This document shows positions 9,561 through 16,447 of a DNA stretch of 64,000 nt, in pieces (the first letter of the stretch is position 1; each line of letters starts with the position of its first letter). Origin of the DNA: Maritimibacter sp. HL-12 (GTDB lineage: Bacteria; Pseudomonadota; Alphaproteobacteria; Rhodobacterales; Rhodobacteraceae). The translations under genes and the position numbers were made by a program. Location of the stretch: positions 2,946,163 to 3,010,162 of the forward strand of contig NZ_FXBQ01000001.1 of NCBI RefSeq assembly GCF_900177545.1, in the 5' to 3' direction. The notes below the pieces were generated by a model. The model did no database searches, was not told where the DNA came from, and was given only the letters and a program-made list of their open reading frames with translations.

Positions 9561-10853
9561 CTATTTCACCGCAAACAACTGTTGCCGTGGTGCCGCTGTG
9601 CCACGGGCGAGGGCGTCGTAGGGGTCGTCGGCGATGAGCATCATGTCGACCACTTGGCGCAAGAGCTGGCGACGGCCGCGCGCCGAATAGAAGCCGCCAG
9701 GCACCTGGCTGGTTTCGAGGAGGTATCGACGATAGTCGCGATAGGCGCGGTTGTCGGGTCGGCTCGGGCGGGTAAAGAACTCCGCCACGCCCTGCGTCGA
9801 GACGAAGTCCGGCTTGGCAAAGACCGCGTCGCCGAACGCGCGCAGCGGCAAGCCGCGCCACAGCACCTGCTGGGCGGCGGTGGAATTGACCGTCACCGCG
9901 CTGCGGGCATGGTCGAGCAGCGCCGCGAGCTTGCCGCCGCGCACGTAATGCACCCGCTTTTCAACGCCGTGGAGGCGCGCGAGGTGGCGAAGCTCGGCGC
10001 GCAGCGGCACCCGCCCGTCTTCCAGCGGATGGGCCTTGAACACAAGATGATGGTGGCGCGCCGCTCCCTCGGCAAAGCCGCTGATCACCAGGTCGAGAAA
10101 ATCGGTCATGGTGGAGAACGGCGAATGCGCCTGAAAGCTCGAGTCGTGTTCGAGTTGCAAGAGCGCGAGGTGATAGGGAAAGCCGCCGTGCTTGATGCGC
10201 AACGTCGCGATCCGGCGTTCGAGCGCGAGAAGCGGCATCAGCACCAGGCGTTGCAGGTAGAGGCGAAATTCCTTGGTCACCGGCATCGCGCGGTGCGGCT
10301 TGAAGCCCCTGTAGCGCCGGTTCAGGAACATCACGAAAAAATGGTAGAGCGCGCCGTAGAAGACGTGGTGGCGCATGTCGCCCCAATGTGCGGGTGCCTC
10401 GGGAATATCGCGCTCAGCGTCGGCGAGCACCTTCTGCATCGCCGCCACGCTCATCGTCATCAGCCGTGAATTGCCGTTCGAGCCGCCGCGCTCGTAGGTG
10501 ACCCAGTAGGGCCTGAGGTAGCCTTCCTCGAAAACATGGATGCCCAGCCCCGCCGCCCGGGCAATCCGCACCGCCTCGGCGTGAACGAAGCGGGTATCGC
10601 CATAGAGCACGATATCGGTGACGCGCTTCTCGGCGACGAGGGCTTCGAGGCGTGCGGGCCAGGCCGACTGATCTTCGGTGAAGGCGATATAGCCGGCGCG
10701 TCCGGGCCAGAATACCCCGTCGCCCTGGTTGAAGCCGACGCGCCAGACCTCGGCCCCGGCGGCGCGCAGCATCCGGCCAAGCCGCCAGAAGAACGGCCCG
10801 TGCGGTCCCTGCAGAAATAGAAATACCCTGTCTTTGCCGTCGATCGCTGCCAT
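9561..10853 (-). CDS. kpsS: KpsS-type capsular polysaccharide (Kdo transferase) protein
   Basis: A 430-residue capsule biosynthesis protein of the KpsS family, which adds the first beta-Kdo to lyso-phosphatidylglycerol in ABC-dependent capsule assembly. Seen: LFLQGPHGPFFWRLGRML at the N-terminus (the typical FLQGP opening), HVFEEGYLRPYW near residue 110, a VFKAHPLEDGR motif, and a VTVNSTAAQQVLWRGLPL motif near 340. The start is the ATG at 10853 with GGAGG 3 nt upstream; the same frame stays open far upstream antisense to ribE. It heads the operon kpsS - exporter - kpsC and is divergent from ribE across 144 bp. Confidence 0.92.
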   Translation of the reverse strand: MAAIDGKDRVFLFLQGPHGPFFWRLGRMLRAAGAEVWRVGFNQGDGVFWPGRAGYIAFTEDQSAWPARLEALVAEKRVTDIVLYGDTRFVHAEAVRIARAAGLGIHVFEEGYLRPYWVTYERGGSNGNSRLMTMSVAAMQKVLADAERDIPEAPAHWGDMRHHVFYGALYHFFVMFLNRRYRGFKPHRAMPVTKEFRLYLQRLVLMPLLALERRIATLRIKHGGFPYHLALLQLEHDSSFQAHSPFSTMTDFLDLVISGFAEGAARHHHLVFKAHPLEDGRVPLRAELRHLARLHGVEKRVHYVRGGKLAALLDHARSAVTVNSTAAQQVLWRGLPLRAFGDAVFAKPDFVSTQGVAEFFTRPSRPDNRAYRDYRRYLLETSQVPGGFYSARGRRQLLRQVVDMMLIADDPYDALARGTAAPRQQLFAVK

Positions 10854-10997
10854 GTGCCTCCGTCTCCCGTGGTGGTCACGGGTTTGACAGGTGTTTCTTG
10901 CCATATCGTTTCGGCGAAAATGTGGCAACGCGCCAATCCGGCGCGGCTTGGCAAGCCCGCCGCGCTGGCTTAGGCAGGGGCAAAAGGAGACTGGCCC

Positions 10998-11588
10998 ATG
11001 TTTACAGGCATCATCACCGATCTTGGCCGGGTGGCGGCAATCGCCCGGCCCGGCGACATGCGCGCGCGGATCGAAACCGGCTACGATACCGCGAGCATCG
11101 ACATCGGTGCCTCGATCGCCTCCGATGGCGTCTGCCTGACCGTGGTCGATCTCGGGCCGAACTGGTATGACGTCGACATATCCGCCGAGACCCTGTCGAA
11201 AACCAACCTCGGGGACTGGACGATCGGGCACCGGGTCAACCTCGAACGCGCGCTCAAGGTGGGCGACGAGTTGGGCGGGCACATCGTTTCGGGCCACGTC
11301 GACGGCGTGGCGGAGGTGGTCGGGGTGCGCGACGAGGGCGAGTCCACCCGGGTGAGCCTGCGCGCGCCCGCATCCCTCGCCCGCTTCATCGCGCCGAAAG
11401 GATCGGTGGCGCTGAACGGCACCTCGCTCACCGTCAACGAGGTCGAGGGCGACGTGTTCGGCGTCAACCTGATCGTGCACACCAAGGCGGTGACGAACTG
11501 GGGCGCGGTGCGTCTGGGTGACCGGATCAACCTCGAGATCGATACCCTCGCGCGCTACGTCGCGCGGTTGAACGAGTTTCGCGCCTGA
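10998..11588 (+). CDS. ribE: Riboflavin synthase (alpha subunit)
   Basis: 196 residues, the normal length. It converts two 6,7-dimethyl-8-ribityllumazine molecules to riboflavin plus the pyrimidine donor. It has the diagnostic MFTGII start and two lumazine-binding repeats of about 97 residues, each with a GxSxxxxG[ACV]xLTV-type segment (GASIASDGVCLTVVD; KGSVALNGTSLTVNE). AAAGGAG lies 7 nt before the start. The rest of the pathway (ribB, ribH) follows after a 208-bp gap containing hairpins. A good -35 hexamer TTGACA at 10884-10889 has only a poor -10 partner. Confidence 0.97.
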   Translation: MFTGIITDLGRVAAIARPGDMRARIETGYDTASIDIGASIASDGVCLTVVDLGPNWYDVDISAETLSKTNLGDWTIGHRVNLERALKVGDELGGHIVSGHVDGVAEVVGVRDEGESTRVSLRAPASLARFIAPKGSVALNGTSLTVNEVEGDVFGVNLIVHTKAVTNWGAVRLGDRINLEIDTLARYVARLNEFRA

Positions 11589-11687
11589 GGCCGCAACCGC
11601 CGGGGACCACCGTCGCCTTGCTGCCGGCATACAGCCCCGTGAGGTTTTTTCGGGTCCGGAAAACGGGTATTCTCGGGTCGCGAAATA

Positions 11688-11736
11688 CCTTCGGGGGGTG
11701 AGCCCGAAGGGCGAGGGGGGCAGACAGCCCCCCTTT
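11688..11736 (+). terminator. Tandem hairpins after ribE, second followed by TTT
   Basis: Two adjacent inverted repeats. The first pairs CCTTCGGG (11688-11695) with CCCGAAGG (11703-11710). The second pairs GGGGGGC (11715-11721) with GCCCCCC (11727-11733) around AGACA and is followed by TTT. The layout fits an intrinsic terminator between ribE and ribB; it could also be a REP-type pair. Confidence 0.55.
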
Positions 11737-11796
11737 GCTCTGGCAATGCCGGGCGCGAGCGGTTATCTCGCCTGCGTGCTCAAGTGAGGGAAGGCC

Positions 11797-12930
11797 ATGG
11801 CCGACGCAAAGCAATACGAATCCCCCGGACCGATGGAAGTGAACTGGCGCGATGCCATTTCGGCCATCGAGGAGATCATCGAGGAGGCCCGCAACGGGCG
11901 GATGTTCATCCTCGTCGACCACGAGGACCGCGAGAACGAGGGTGATCTCGTGATCCCGGCGCAGATGGCGACGCCGGAGGCGGTCAACTTCATGGCCACC
12001 CACGGGCGCGGGCTGATCTGCCTCGCGCTGCCCGGCGCGCGGATCGACGCGCTCGGGCTGCCGCTGATGTCGACGGTGAACGCCTCGCGGCACGAAACCG
12101 CCTTCACGGTCTCGATCGAGGCGCGCGAGGGGGTGACCACCGGGATCTCGGCACATGACCGCGCCCGCACCATCGCGGTGGCGATCGACCCGGCCAAGGG
12201 GGCCGGCGATCTCGCCACGCCGGGCCACGTCTTTCCGCTGCGCGCGCGCGCAGGCGGCGTGCTGGTGCGCGCGGGTCATACCGAGGCGGCGGTGGATATC
12301 GCCCGCCTCGCCGGGTTGCAGCCCGCGGGCGTGATCTGCGAGATCATGAACGACGACGGCACCATGGCGCGGCTGCCCGAACTCGTCGGCTTTGCCCAGA
12401 AACACGGGCTGAAGGTCGGCACGATCTCCGATCTCATCGCCTACCGCCGCCGCCACGACAACCTCGTGAACGAGAGCGCGCAGAAGGCGGTGACCTCGCA
12501 ATTCGGCGGCGACTGGATGCTGCGGGTGTTCACCGACGAGACGCAAGGCGCCGAGCATATCGTGCTGACCAAGGGCGATCTGACCACCGATGCGCCGGTG
12601 CTGGTGCGGATGCACAGCCTCAACCCGCTGGAAGACGCGCTCGGCCTCGGCCCGGCCCCCGCCGACGAGCTTCAGCGCGCGATGGAGATCATCGCCGAGC
12701 AAGGGCGCGGCGTCGTGGTGCTCCTGCGCGACCCAGCGATGAAACTCGCCGTCGACGGTACGGTAAGCCCGCAGATCCTGCGCCAATACGGGCTGGGCGC
12801 GCAGATCCTGTCGTCTTTGGGGATTCGCCGGCTCACGCTGCTGAGCGACAGCCCGATGCCGAAGGTGGTGGGGCTCGAAGCCTATGACCTCACCATCGAG
12901 GGCACCCACCCGATTCGCGGAGGCAAGTGA
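11797..12930 (+). CDS. ribB: 3,4-dihydroxy-2-butanone-4-phosphate synthase with degenerate GTP cyclohydrolase II-like domain
   Basis: 377 residues. The N-terminal domain (about 18-215) is Rib[12 protein letters not shown] (41-51) carries the metal and substrate acidic residues, THGRG is at 68-72 and GHTEAAVD near 166. It makes the four-carbon unit for riboflavin from ribulose 5-phosphate. The C-terminal domain (about 225-377) has the RibA fold ([36 protein letters not shown]) but none of the three zinc-binding cysteines needed by GTP cyclohydrolase II, so that activity is probably lost. The ribosome site GGGAAGG lies 5 nt upstream. Its TGA stop shares its last A with the ribH start. Confidence 0.95.
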   Translation: MADAKQYESPGPMEVNWRDAISAIEEIIEEARNGRMFILVDHEDRENEGDLVIPAQMATPEAVNFMATHGRGLICLALPGARIDALGLPLMSTVNASRHETAFTVSIEAREGVTTGISAHDRARTIAVAIDPAKGAGDLATPGHVFPLRARAGGVLVRAGHTEAAVDIARLAGLQPAGVICEIMNDDGTMARLPELVGFAQKHGLKVGTISDLIAYRRRHDNLVNESAQKAVTSQFGGDWMLRVFTDETQGAEHIVLTKGDLTTDAPVLVRMHSLNPLEDALGLGPAPADELQRAMEIIAEQGRGVVVLLRDPAMKLAVDGTVSPQILRQYGLGAQILSSLGIRRLTLLSDSPMPKVVGLEAYDLTIEGTHPIRGGK

Positions 12931-13481
12931 TGGCGACGGCCGAACAGCATTACATCCTGCCTCGCCCGTCCTTCGACAAGCCGGTGAAGCTCCTGATCGT
13001 GGTGGCGCCCTATTACAAGGATATCGCCGACAACCTCGTGGCCGGCGCGAAGGCCGAGATCGAAGCCGCCGGGGCTACGTGCGATCTCGTCGAGGTGCCC
13101 GGTGCGCTCGAGGTGCCGACCGCCGTGGGCATGGCCGACCGGCTTTCGAACTTTGACGGCTACGTGGCGCTCGGCTGCGTGATCCGGGGCGAGACCACGC
13201 ATTACGACACCGTCTGCAACGACAGCTCGCGCGGGCTAACCCTGCTCGGGCTTCAGGGCCTCGCGATCGGCAACGGCATTCTCACCGTCGAGACCCGCGC
13301 CCAGGCCGAGGTCCGGGCCGATCCGGAAGGGCAGAACAAGGGCGGCGGCGCAGCGGCGGCGGCGCTGCACCTGGTGGCGCTGCGGCGCAAGTGGGGCCGT
13401 CCGGACAAGCCGGTCGGGTTCCGCCCGCGCGAGGACTACCGGGTCGCGGGCACGCCCGGCGAGGGGAGCACCGGGGCATGA
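12930..13481 (+). CDS. ribH: 6,7-dimethyl-8-ribityllumazine synthase
   Basis: A 183-residue lumazine synthase, which condenses the RibB product with 5-amino-6-ribitylaminouracil. Seen: VVAPYYKDIADNL near the N-terminus, VPGALEVPTAV, the catalytic-histidine loop VIRGETTHYDTV, and GLTLLGLQGLAIGNGILTVE. I place the start at the ATG at 12930, with GGAGG 6 nt upstream and a 1-nt overlap with the ribB stop; a GTG directly before it is in frame. It shares an ATGA overlap with nusB, so ribB-ribH-nusB is translationally coupled. Confidence 0.97.
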   Translation: MATAEQHYILPRPSFDKPVKLLIVVAPYYKDIADNLVAGAKAEIEAAGATCDLVEVPGALEVPTAVGMADRLSNFDGYVALGCVIRGETTHYDTVCNDSSRGLTLLGLQGLAIGNGILTVETRAQAEVRADPEGQNKGGGAAAAALHLVALRRKWGRPDKPVGFRPREDYRVAGTPGEGSTGA

Positions 13482-13945
13482 CCCTGTCGGGCAACGAGAA
13501 ACGCAAGATGCGCTCGGCGGCGCGGCTCTACGCGGTGCAGGCGCTGTTCCAGATGGAAAGCTCGGGCCAGACCGTAGATCGGGTGATCCGCGAGTTCGAG
13601 GATTTCCGCTTCGGCGAGATCCTCGAAGAGGGCGAGATGGTCGAAGGCGACCCCGACCTGTTCCGCGCGCTGGTGGACACGGCGGTGAACCGGCAGGCGA
13701 AGATCGACCAGTTGACCGACCGTGCGCTGGTGGCAAAATGGCCGATCGCGCGGATCGACCCGACCTTGCGTGCGCTGTTTCGGGCCGCAGGAGCGGAACT
13801 GGTGGAAGGCAACACGCCGCCCAAGGTGGTGATCAGCGAGTTCGTCGATGTCGCCCGGGCGTTCTTTCCCGAGTCCGACGAGCCGAAATTCGCCAACGCC
13901 GTGCTCGATCACATCGCGCGCGAGCTGCGTCCCGAGGCGTTCTGA
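13478..13945 (+). CDS. nusB: Transcription antitermination factor NusB
   Basis: 155 residues. NusB binds boxA RNA with NusE/S10 to support rRNA antitermination. It has the family opening SAARLYAVQALFQME and the C-terminal helix pattern IDPTLRALFRAAGAEL, VVISEFVDVARAF and FANAVLDHIARELR. The start codon overlaps the ribH stop by ATGA, the usual alphaproteobacterial ribH-nusB arrangement. A hairpin begins 14 bp after the stop. Confidence 0.96.
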   Translation: MTLSGNEKRKMRSAARLYAVQALFQMESSGQTVDRVIREFEDFRFGEILEEGEMVEGDPDLFRALVDTAVNRQAKIDQLTDRALVAKWPIARIDPTLRALFRAAGAELVEGNTPPKVVISEFVDVARAFFPESDEPKFANAVLDHIARELRPEAF

Positions 13946-13958
13946 GCCCCCGGGCAGC

Positions 13959-13980
13959 GCAGGGCGCTCCGGCGCCCTGC
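13959..13980 (+). terminator. Hairpin closing the ribB-ribH-nusB operon
   Basis: A perfect 9-bp inverted repeat (GCAGGGCGC, loop TCCG, GCGCCCTGC) just after nusB. No T-run follows, so termination efficiency is uncertain. Confidence 0.5.
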
Positions 13981-14011
13981 CGCCGATCCGGCCCCCGCGA
14001 CGGCTTGACGC

Positions 14012-14039
14012 TTGGCAGCCCGCGATTACATGCTACTAT
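14012..14039 (+). promoter_or_regulatory. Sigma70-type promoter for the 105-residue membrane protein
   Basis: TTGGCA at 14012-14017 and TACTAT at 14034-14039 with 16 bp between them, ending about 20 bp before the GGGGGAG ribosome site. The spacing and placement after the nusB hairpin support a separate transcript. Confidence 0.5.
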
Positions 14040-14072
14040 GAGAATATATCGCAAGACCGGGGGAGAATGCCC

Positions 14073-14390
14073 ATGCCCAAGCTGATACGCTTGTATATCA
14101 AGAACGTCATCATCGGCTTCGGCCTCTCCGCTGTCTTTGTCTTCGCGCTGCTCTACACCAACGTGGCCAACCTCTGGCACCTCGTGTCGACCTCCGATAT
14201 CGGCTGGATCGCGGCGGTGATGCTCTGGGTGTTCAACGGCATCGTCTTCGCGGGCGTGCAATTCGCCATCGTGGTGATGCGGATGGGCGACGACGACGAA
14301 CCGAAGGGGGGCAAGCGGGTGCCGGTGGCCACCGACATTCCCGCCCGTGTCGAGGCTGTCGCCACTGCTCCGCGCAAGCCGCGCCACTGA
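14073..14390 (+). CDS. Small two-helix inner-membrane protein, unknown function
   Basis: A 105-residue protein with two hydrophobic helices (about 10-30 and 45-70) separated by a short loop; the charged GDDDEPKGGKR tail should be cytoplasmic. I do not recognise a named domain; it looks like a conserved hypothetical of this bacterial family. The ATG at 14073 is chosen over the one at 14067 because GGGGGAG is 7 nt upstream of the former and almost abuts the latter. It has its own promoter-like boxes and a strong terminator, so it is monocistronic. Confidence 0.75.
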   Translation: MPKLIRLYIKNVIIGFGLSAVFVFALLYTNVANLWHLVSTSDIGWIAAVMLWVFNGIVFAGVQFAIVVMRMGDDDEPKGGKRVPVATDIPARVEAVATAPRKPRH

Positions 14391-14415
14391 GGCCGCGACC
14401 CCGCGGACCGACGCA

Positions 14416-14439
14416 AAGGCCCCGCGCGGGGCCTTTTTT
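14416..14439. terminator. Bidirectional intrinsic terminator
   Basis: GGCCCCGC paired with GCGGGGCC (stem 14418-14433), with AAA before and TTTTTT (14434-14439) after. It ends the small membrane protein gene on the plus strand. On the minus strand it directly abuts the nitroreductase stop. Confidence 0.85.
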
Positions 14440-15137
14440 CATTCCGCCTCGTAGGCCTTCAGGATCTCGTCGAGAGGTTTCTTGATCTTCGCCACGGCAG
14501 GCACCGTGGCGTCCGGGGCCGGATGGCCCACGGCGAGGATCATCACCGGCTTTTCCGAGGCGGGGCGGTCCAGTACCGCGTTCAGAAACCGCATCGGGTT
14601 CGGCGTGTGGGTGAGGCAGGCCAGCCCGGCCTGGTGCAGGGCCGCGATCAGGAAGCCGGTGGCGATCCCGACGCTTTCGGGCACGTAGTAATTCTTGAAC
14701 CGGCTGCCGTCGTCGAACGCGCCCCAGCGCTGGGCGAAGACCACGATCAGCCAGGGCGCGATCTCGAGGTGCGGCTTGGCCGCATCGGTGCCGAGCGGCT
14801 CCAGCGCTTTCAGCCACTCGTCGCCCGCCGCGCCATCGTAGAACCGCTTTTCCTCCGCTTCCGCCTCGGCGCGGATCCGCGCCTTGAGGCCGGGATCGGA
14901 GATTGCGGCGAAGAACCACGGCTGGTGGTTCGCCCCCGAGGGCGCGCGCCCGGCGGTGGCGACCGCCGCCTCGATCACCGCGCGCGGCACCGGACGGGGC
15001 GAGAAATCGCGCACCGAATGGCGCTTGGCCATGTGGTCGAAAAACCCGCTCACCCGGGCCAGCATCTCGGCGTCGGAAAGCGCGAAACGGTCGGGCAGGG
15101 GGAGCGCCTCGTGGGGCAGGTTCTTGCGGGAAAACAT
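14439..15137 (-). CDS. Nitroreductase family flavoprotein
   Basis: A 232-residue FMN-dependent oxidoreductase of the nitroreductase superfamily. Seen: KRHSVRDFSPRPV near residue 36 (the FMN-phosphate contact SxRxF), RAPSGANHQPWFF near 62-74 (SGAN-QPW, as in the iodotyrosine-deiodinase/BluB-like branch), and a late VGHPAPDATVP. The start is the ATG at 15137 with GGAGG 4 nt upstream. That ribosome site lies in the 3' arm of a hairpin just downstream of the probable 6S RNA gene, so it may be read through from, or regulated with, that RNA. The substrate is unknown. Confidence 0.9.
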   Translation of the reverse strand: MFSRKNLPHEALPLPDRFALSDAEMLARVSGFFDHMAKRHSVRDFSPRPVPRAVIEAAVATAGRAPSGANHQPWFFAAISDPGLKARIRAEAEAEEKRFYDGAAGDEWLKALEPLGTDAAKPHLEIAPWLIVVFAQRWGAFDDGSRFKNYYVPESVGIATGFLIAALHQAGLACLTHTPNPMRFLNAVLDRPASEKPVMILAVGHPAPDATVPAVAKIKKPLDEILKAYEAE

Positions 15138-15141
15138 CGTG

Positions 15142-15165
15142 CCTCCGGGGAAGATCCCCGGGAGG
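15142..15165 (-). promoter_or_regulatory. Hairpin sequestering the nitroreductase ribosome-binding site
   Basis: On the minus strand CCTCCCGGGGA pairs with TCCCCGGAGG around a 3-nt loop with one bulged C. The 3' arm contains the GGAGG Shine-Dalgarno sequence. It lies between the 3' end of the 6S-like RNA and the start codon, so it could be the RNA's terminator stem or a translational switch. No U-run is present. Confidence 0.5.
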
Positions 15166-15169
15166 CTAG

Positions 15170-15338
15170 GATGTGGCGGGACCGCACGCAACCGTCGAGG
15201 TAAACTAATTCCCGAGAGCCTGCATATACAGGTGGGCACCGGGTAACCGGACCAGGGCCCGGACAGAGCCAGCTCCCTCGAGAGTCGTTAAGGCCACTGG
15301 AATTTGACCTCGTCACGAGTAGGGCAGACCGCCACATC
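15170..15338 (-). ncRNA. ssrS: Probable 6S RNA
   Basis: 6S RNA mimics an open promoter and binds the sigma70 RNA polymerase holoenzyme. Seen on the minus strand: a perfect 10-bp closing stem GATGTGGCGG (15338-15329) with CCGCCACATC (15179-15170), an inner CGAGGT/ACCTCG helix, a side hairpin CCTG-TATATG-CAGG, and a GC-rich apical arm around GGTTACCCGGTGCC. The length (about 169 nt), closing stem, open middle and 3'-side bubble hairpin match alphaproteobacterial 6S RNAs. A consensus-like promoter ends exactly at its 5' end. No protein frame accounts for the stretch. The identification rests on structure and motif memory, not on a covariance search. Confidence 0.78.
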
Positions 15339-15340
15339 GC

Positions 15341-15369
15341 TATCTAGGCGCGATAGGGGGGCTGTGCAA
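15341..15369 (-). promoter_or_regulatory. Sigma70 promoter of the 6S-like RNA
   Basis: On the minus strand TTGCAC (15369-15364), a 17-bp spacer, then TAGATA (15346-15341). Transcription would start about 7 nt on, near 15334-15338, which coincides with the closing stem of the RNA. Confidence 0.7.
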
Positions 15370-15418
15370 GCCGACGCGTTGGTTGGCGGTTTCCTGGGTC
15401 CGAAAAAACCTCGGGGGT

Positions 15419-15438
15419 GCGGGGGGCTGGCCCCCCGC
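15419..15438. repeat. GC hairpin between the 6S-like RNA and mmcB
   Basis: GCGGGGGG pairs with CCCCCCGC around CTGG. Just before it, CCGAAAAAACCTC (15400-15412) recurs in inverted form at 11641-11653 near the ribE hairpins. This hints at a small dispersed intergenic element. Confidence 0.4.
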
Positions 15439-15475
15439 CCCGGCACGCGCCACCGGCGCCGTGCTCTGGACAAAT

Positions 15476-15490
15476 GTTCACCTCCTGTTC
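15476..15490 (+). promoter_or_regulatory. LexA (SOS) box of mmcB
   Basis: A perfect alphaproteobacterial SOS operator GTTC-N7-GTTC: GTTC at 15476-15479 and 15487-15490 with ACCTCCT between. It ends 11 bp before the mmcB start codon, so bound LexA would block transcription of mmcB. Confidence 0.85.
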
Positions 15491-15501
15491 ATGGTGGCCT
15501 C

Positions 15502-15975
15502 ATGCAAGATCTCCCCCTCCAGCCCGGCCAGGTCCTGGCGCGCGGCGTGGCGCGGCACCTGCGCCAGCACGATTTCGTCTCGGTCGAGGAATTCGTGCCC
15601 GTGCGCGGCCTGCGGATCGACGTCTTCGCACTTGGCCCGAAAGGCGAGTTCTGGGTGATCGAGTGCAAGTCCTCGCGCGCCGACTACGCGGCGGATTCAA
15701 AGTGGCAGGGCTATCTCGAATGGTGCGACCGGTTTTTCTGGGCGGTCGACAGCGATTTCCCCAGCGAGCTTCTGCCGGCCGAGACCGGGCTGATCATCGC
15801 CGACGGATTCGATGCCGAGATCCTGCGGATGGGGGTTGAAACCAGGCTCGCCCCGGCCCGGCGCAAGAAGCTGATGCTCAAGTTTGCCCGCGACGCGGCG
15901 CGCCGTTTGCAGGGCTGGCGCGATCCCGGGGTCAGCGCTTTTTCGGACCCTTCGCGCCCTTCGGACCATCGGTGA
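15502..15975 (+). CDS. mmcB: MmcB family DNA repair protein
   Basis: A 157-residue member of the MmcB family, known from Caulobacter as an SOS-induced protein acting in DNA damage repair alongside the ImuB-DnaE2 pathway. Seen: VRGLRIDVFALGPKGEFWVIECK, an endonuclease-like D...E-x-K arrangement (Asp near 45, Glu-Cys-Lys near 59), followed by KWQGYLEWCDRFFWAV. This resembles PD-(D/E)xK nuclease-fold proteins. The start is the ATG at 15502, directly after a perfect LexA box, which strongly supports both start and identity. Its last 44 bp overlap the 3' end of the convergent DUF6324-like gene. Confidence 0.93.
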   Translation: MQDLPLQPGQVLARGVARHLRQHDFVSVEEFVPVRGLRIDVFALGPKGEFWVIECKSSRADYAADSKWQGYLEWCDRFFWAVDSDFPSELLPAETGLIIADGFDAEILRMGVETRLAPARRKKLMLKFARDAARRLQGWRDPGVSAFSDPSRPSDHR

Positions 15976-16153
15976 TCGCGCGCGCCTGCTCTGCGGCAGC
16001 GCGGATTTCCTCGGCGATTTCTTCCGCTTCCTCGGGGTCGAAATCCATCGGCAGGTCGATGCCGCCGCCCTCGACATAGATCCGCACCATTCCAAGGCTG
16101 GTGGGGCCAATCTGGATATTCGCGGTGATGTCGGTTTCGGAATCGATACCCAT
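15932..16153 (-). CDS. Small DUF6324-like conserved protein
   Basis: A 73-residue acidic protein (MGIDSETDITANIQIG... opening) with a short beta segment and a helix rich in Glu/Ala, ending in a Gly/Lys-rich tail. It resembles a conserved Rhodobacterales family I associate with DUF6324. Function unknown. The start is the ATG at 16153 with GGGAGG 5 nt upstream; an upstream in-frame ATG at 16207 lacks this. Its 3' end overlaps mmcB tail to tail by 44 bp. Confidence 0.75.
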   Translation of the reverse strand: MGIDSETDITANIQIGPTSLGMVRIYVEGGGIDLPMDFDPEEAEEIAEEIRAAAEQARAITDGPKGAKGPKKR

Positions 16154-16257
16154 GCCGGCCTCCCTGATGTCCTCGCGAGGGTTACGCCGCCGCCTTGCTT
16201 TTTTCAAGGGCAGACCTCTTGCAAAGCAGAGGCCGCGGCGGTAAATGCGAGCGGCGT

Positions 16258-16334
16258 GCCGCCTTAGCTCAGTTGGTTAGAGCGCTGGATTGTGGATCCA
16301 GAGGTCCCCCGTTCGAGCCGGGGAGGCGGTACCA
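16258..16334 (+). tRNA. tRNA-His (GTG)
   Basis: A full cloverleaf: acceptor GCCGCCT (16258-16264) pairs with AGGCGGT, D-arm GCTC..GAGC, anticodon stem CTGGA/TCCAG with loop TTGTGGA (anticodon GTG), T-arm CCCCG-TTCGAGC-CGGGG, discriminator A73 at 16331, then an encoded CCA (16332-16334). The base before the acceptor is T, so the usual extra G at position -1 is not encoded. Together with A73 this matches the aberrant tRNA-His reported in one alphaproteobacterial lineage. Confidence 0.97.
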
Positions 16335-16447
16335 CCGAAACCCCAAGATCAAGACGACCGGCCACCGGCGCGCGCGCCGATGCTGCCACCTGCGTGATCT
16401 CGGCGGTGCGGGTGGGGAACCCCGGGGAACCGACGCTGCCCCCGCGC

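Noticed and set aside
11589-11796. Possible FMN riboswitch upstream of ribB
   Set aside because: The conserved FMN-element blocks are not present; the region holds only GC hairpins.
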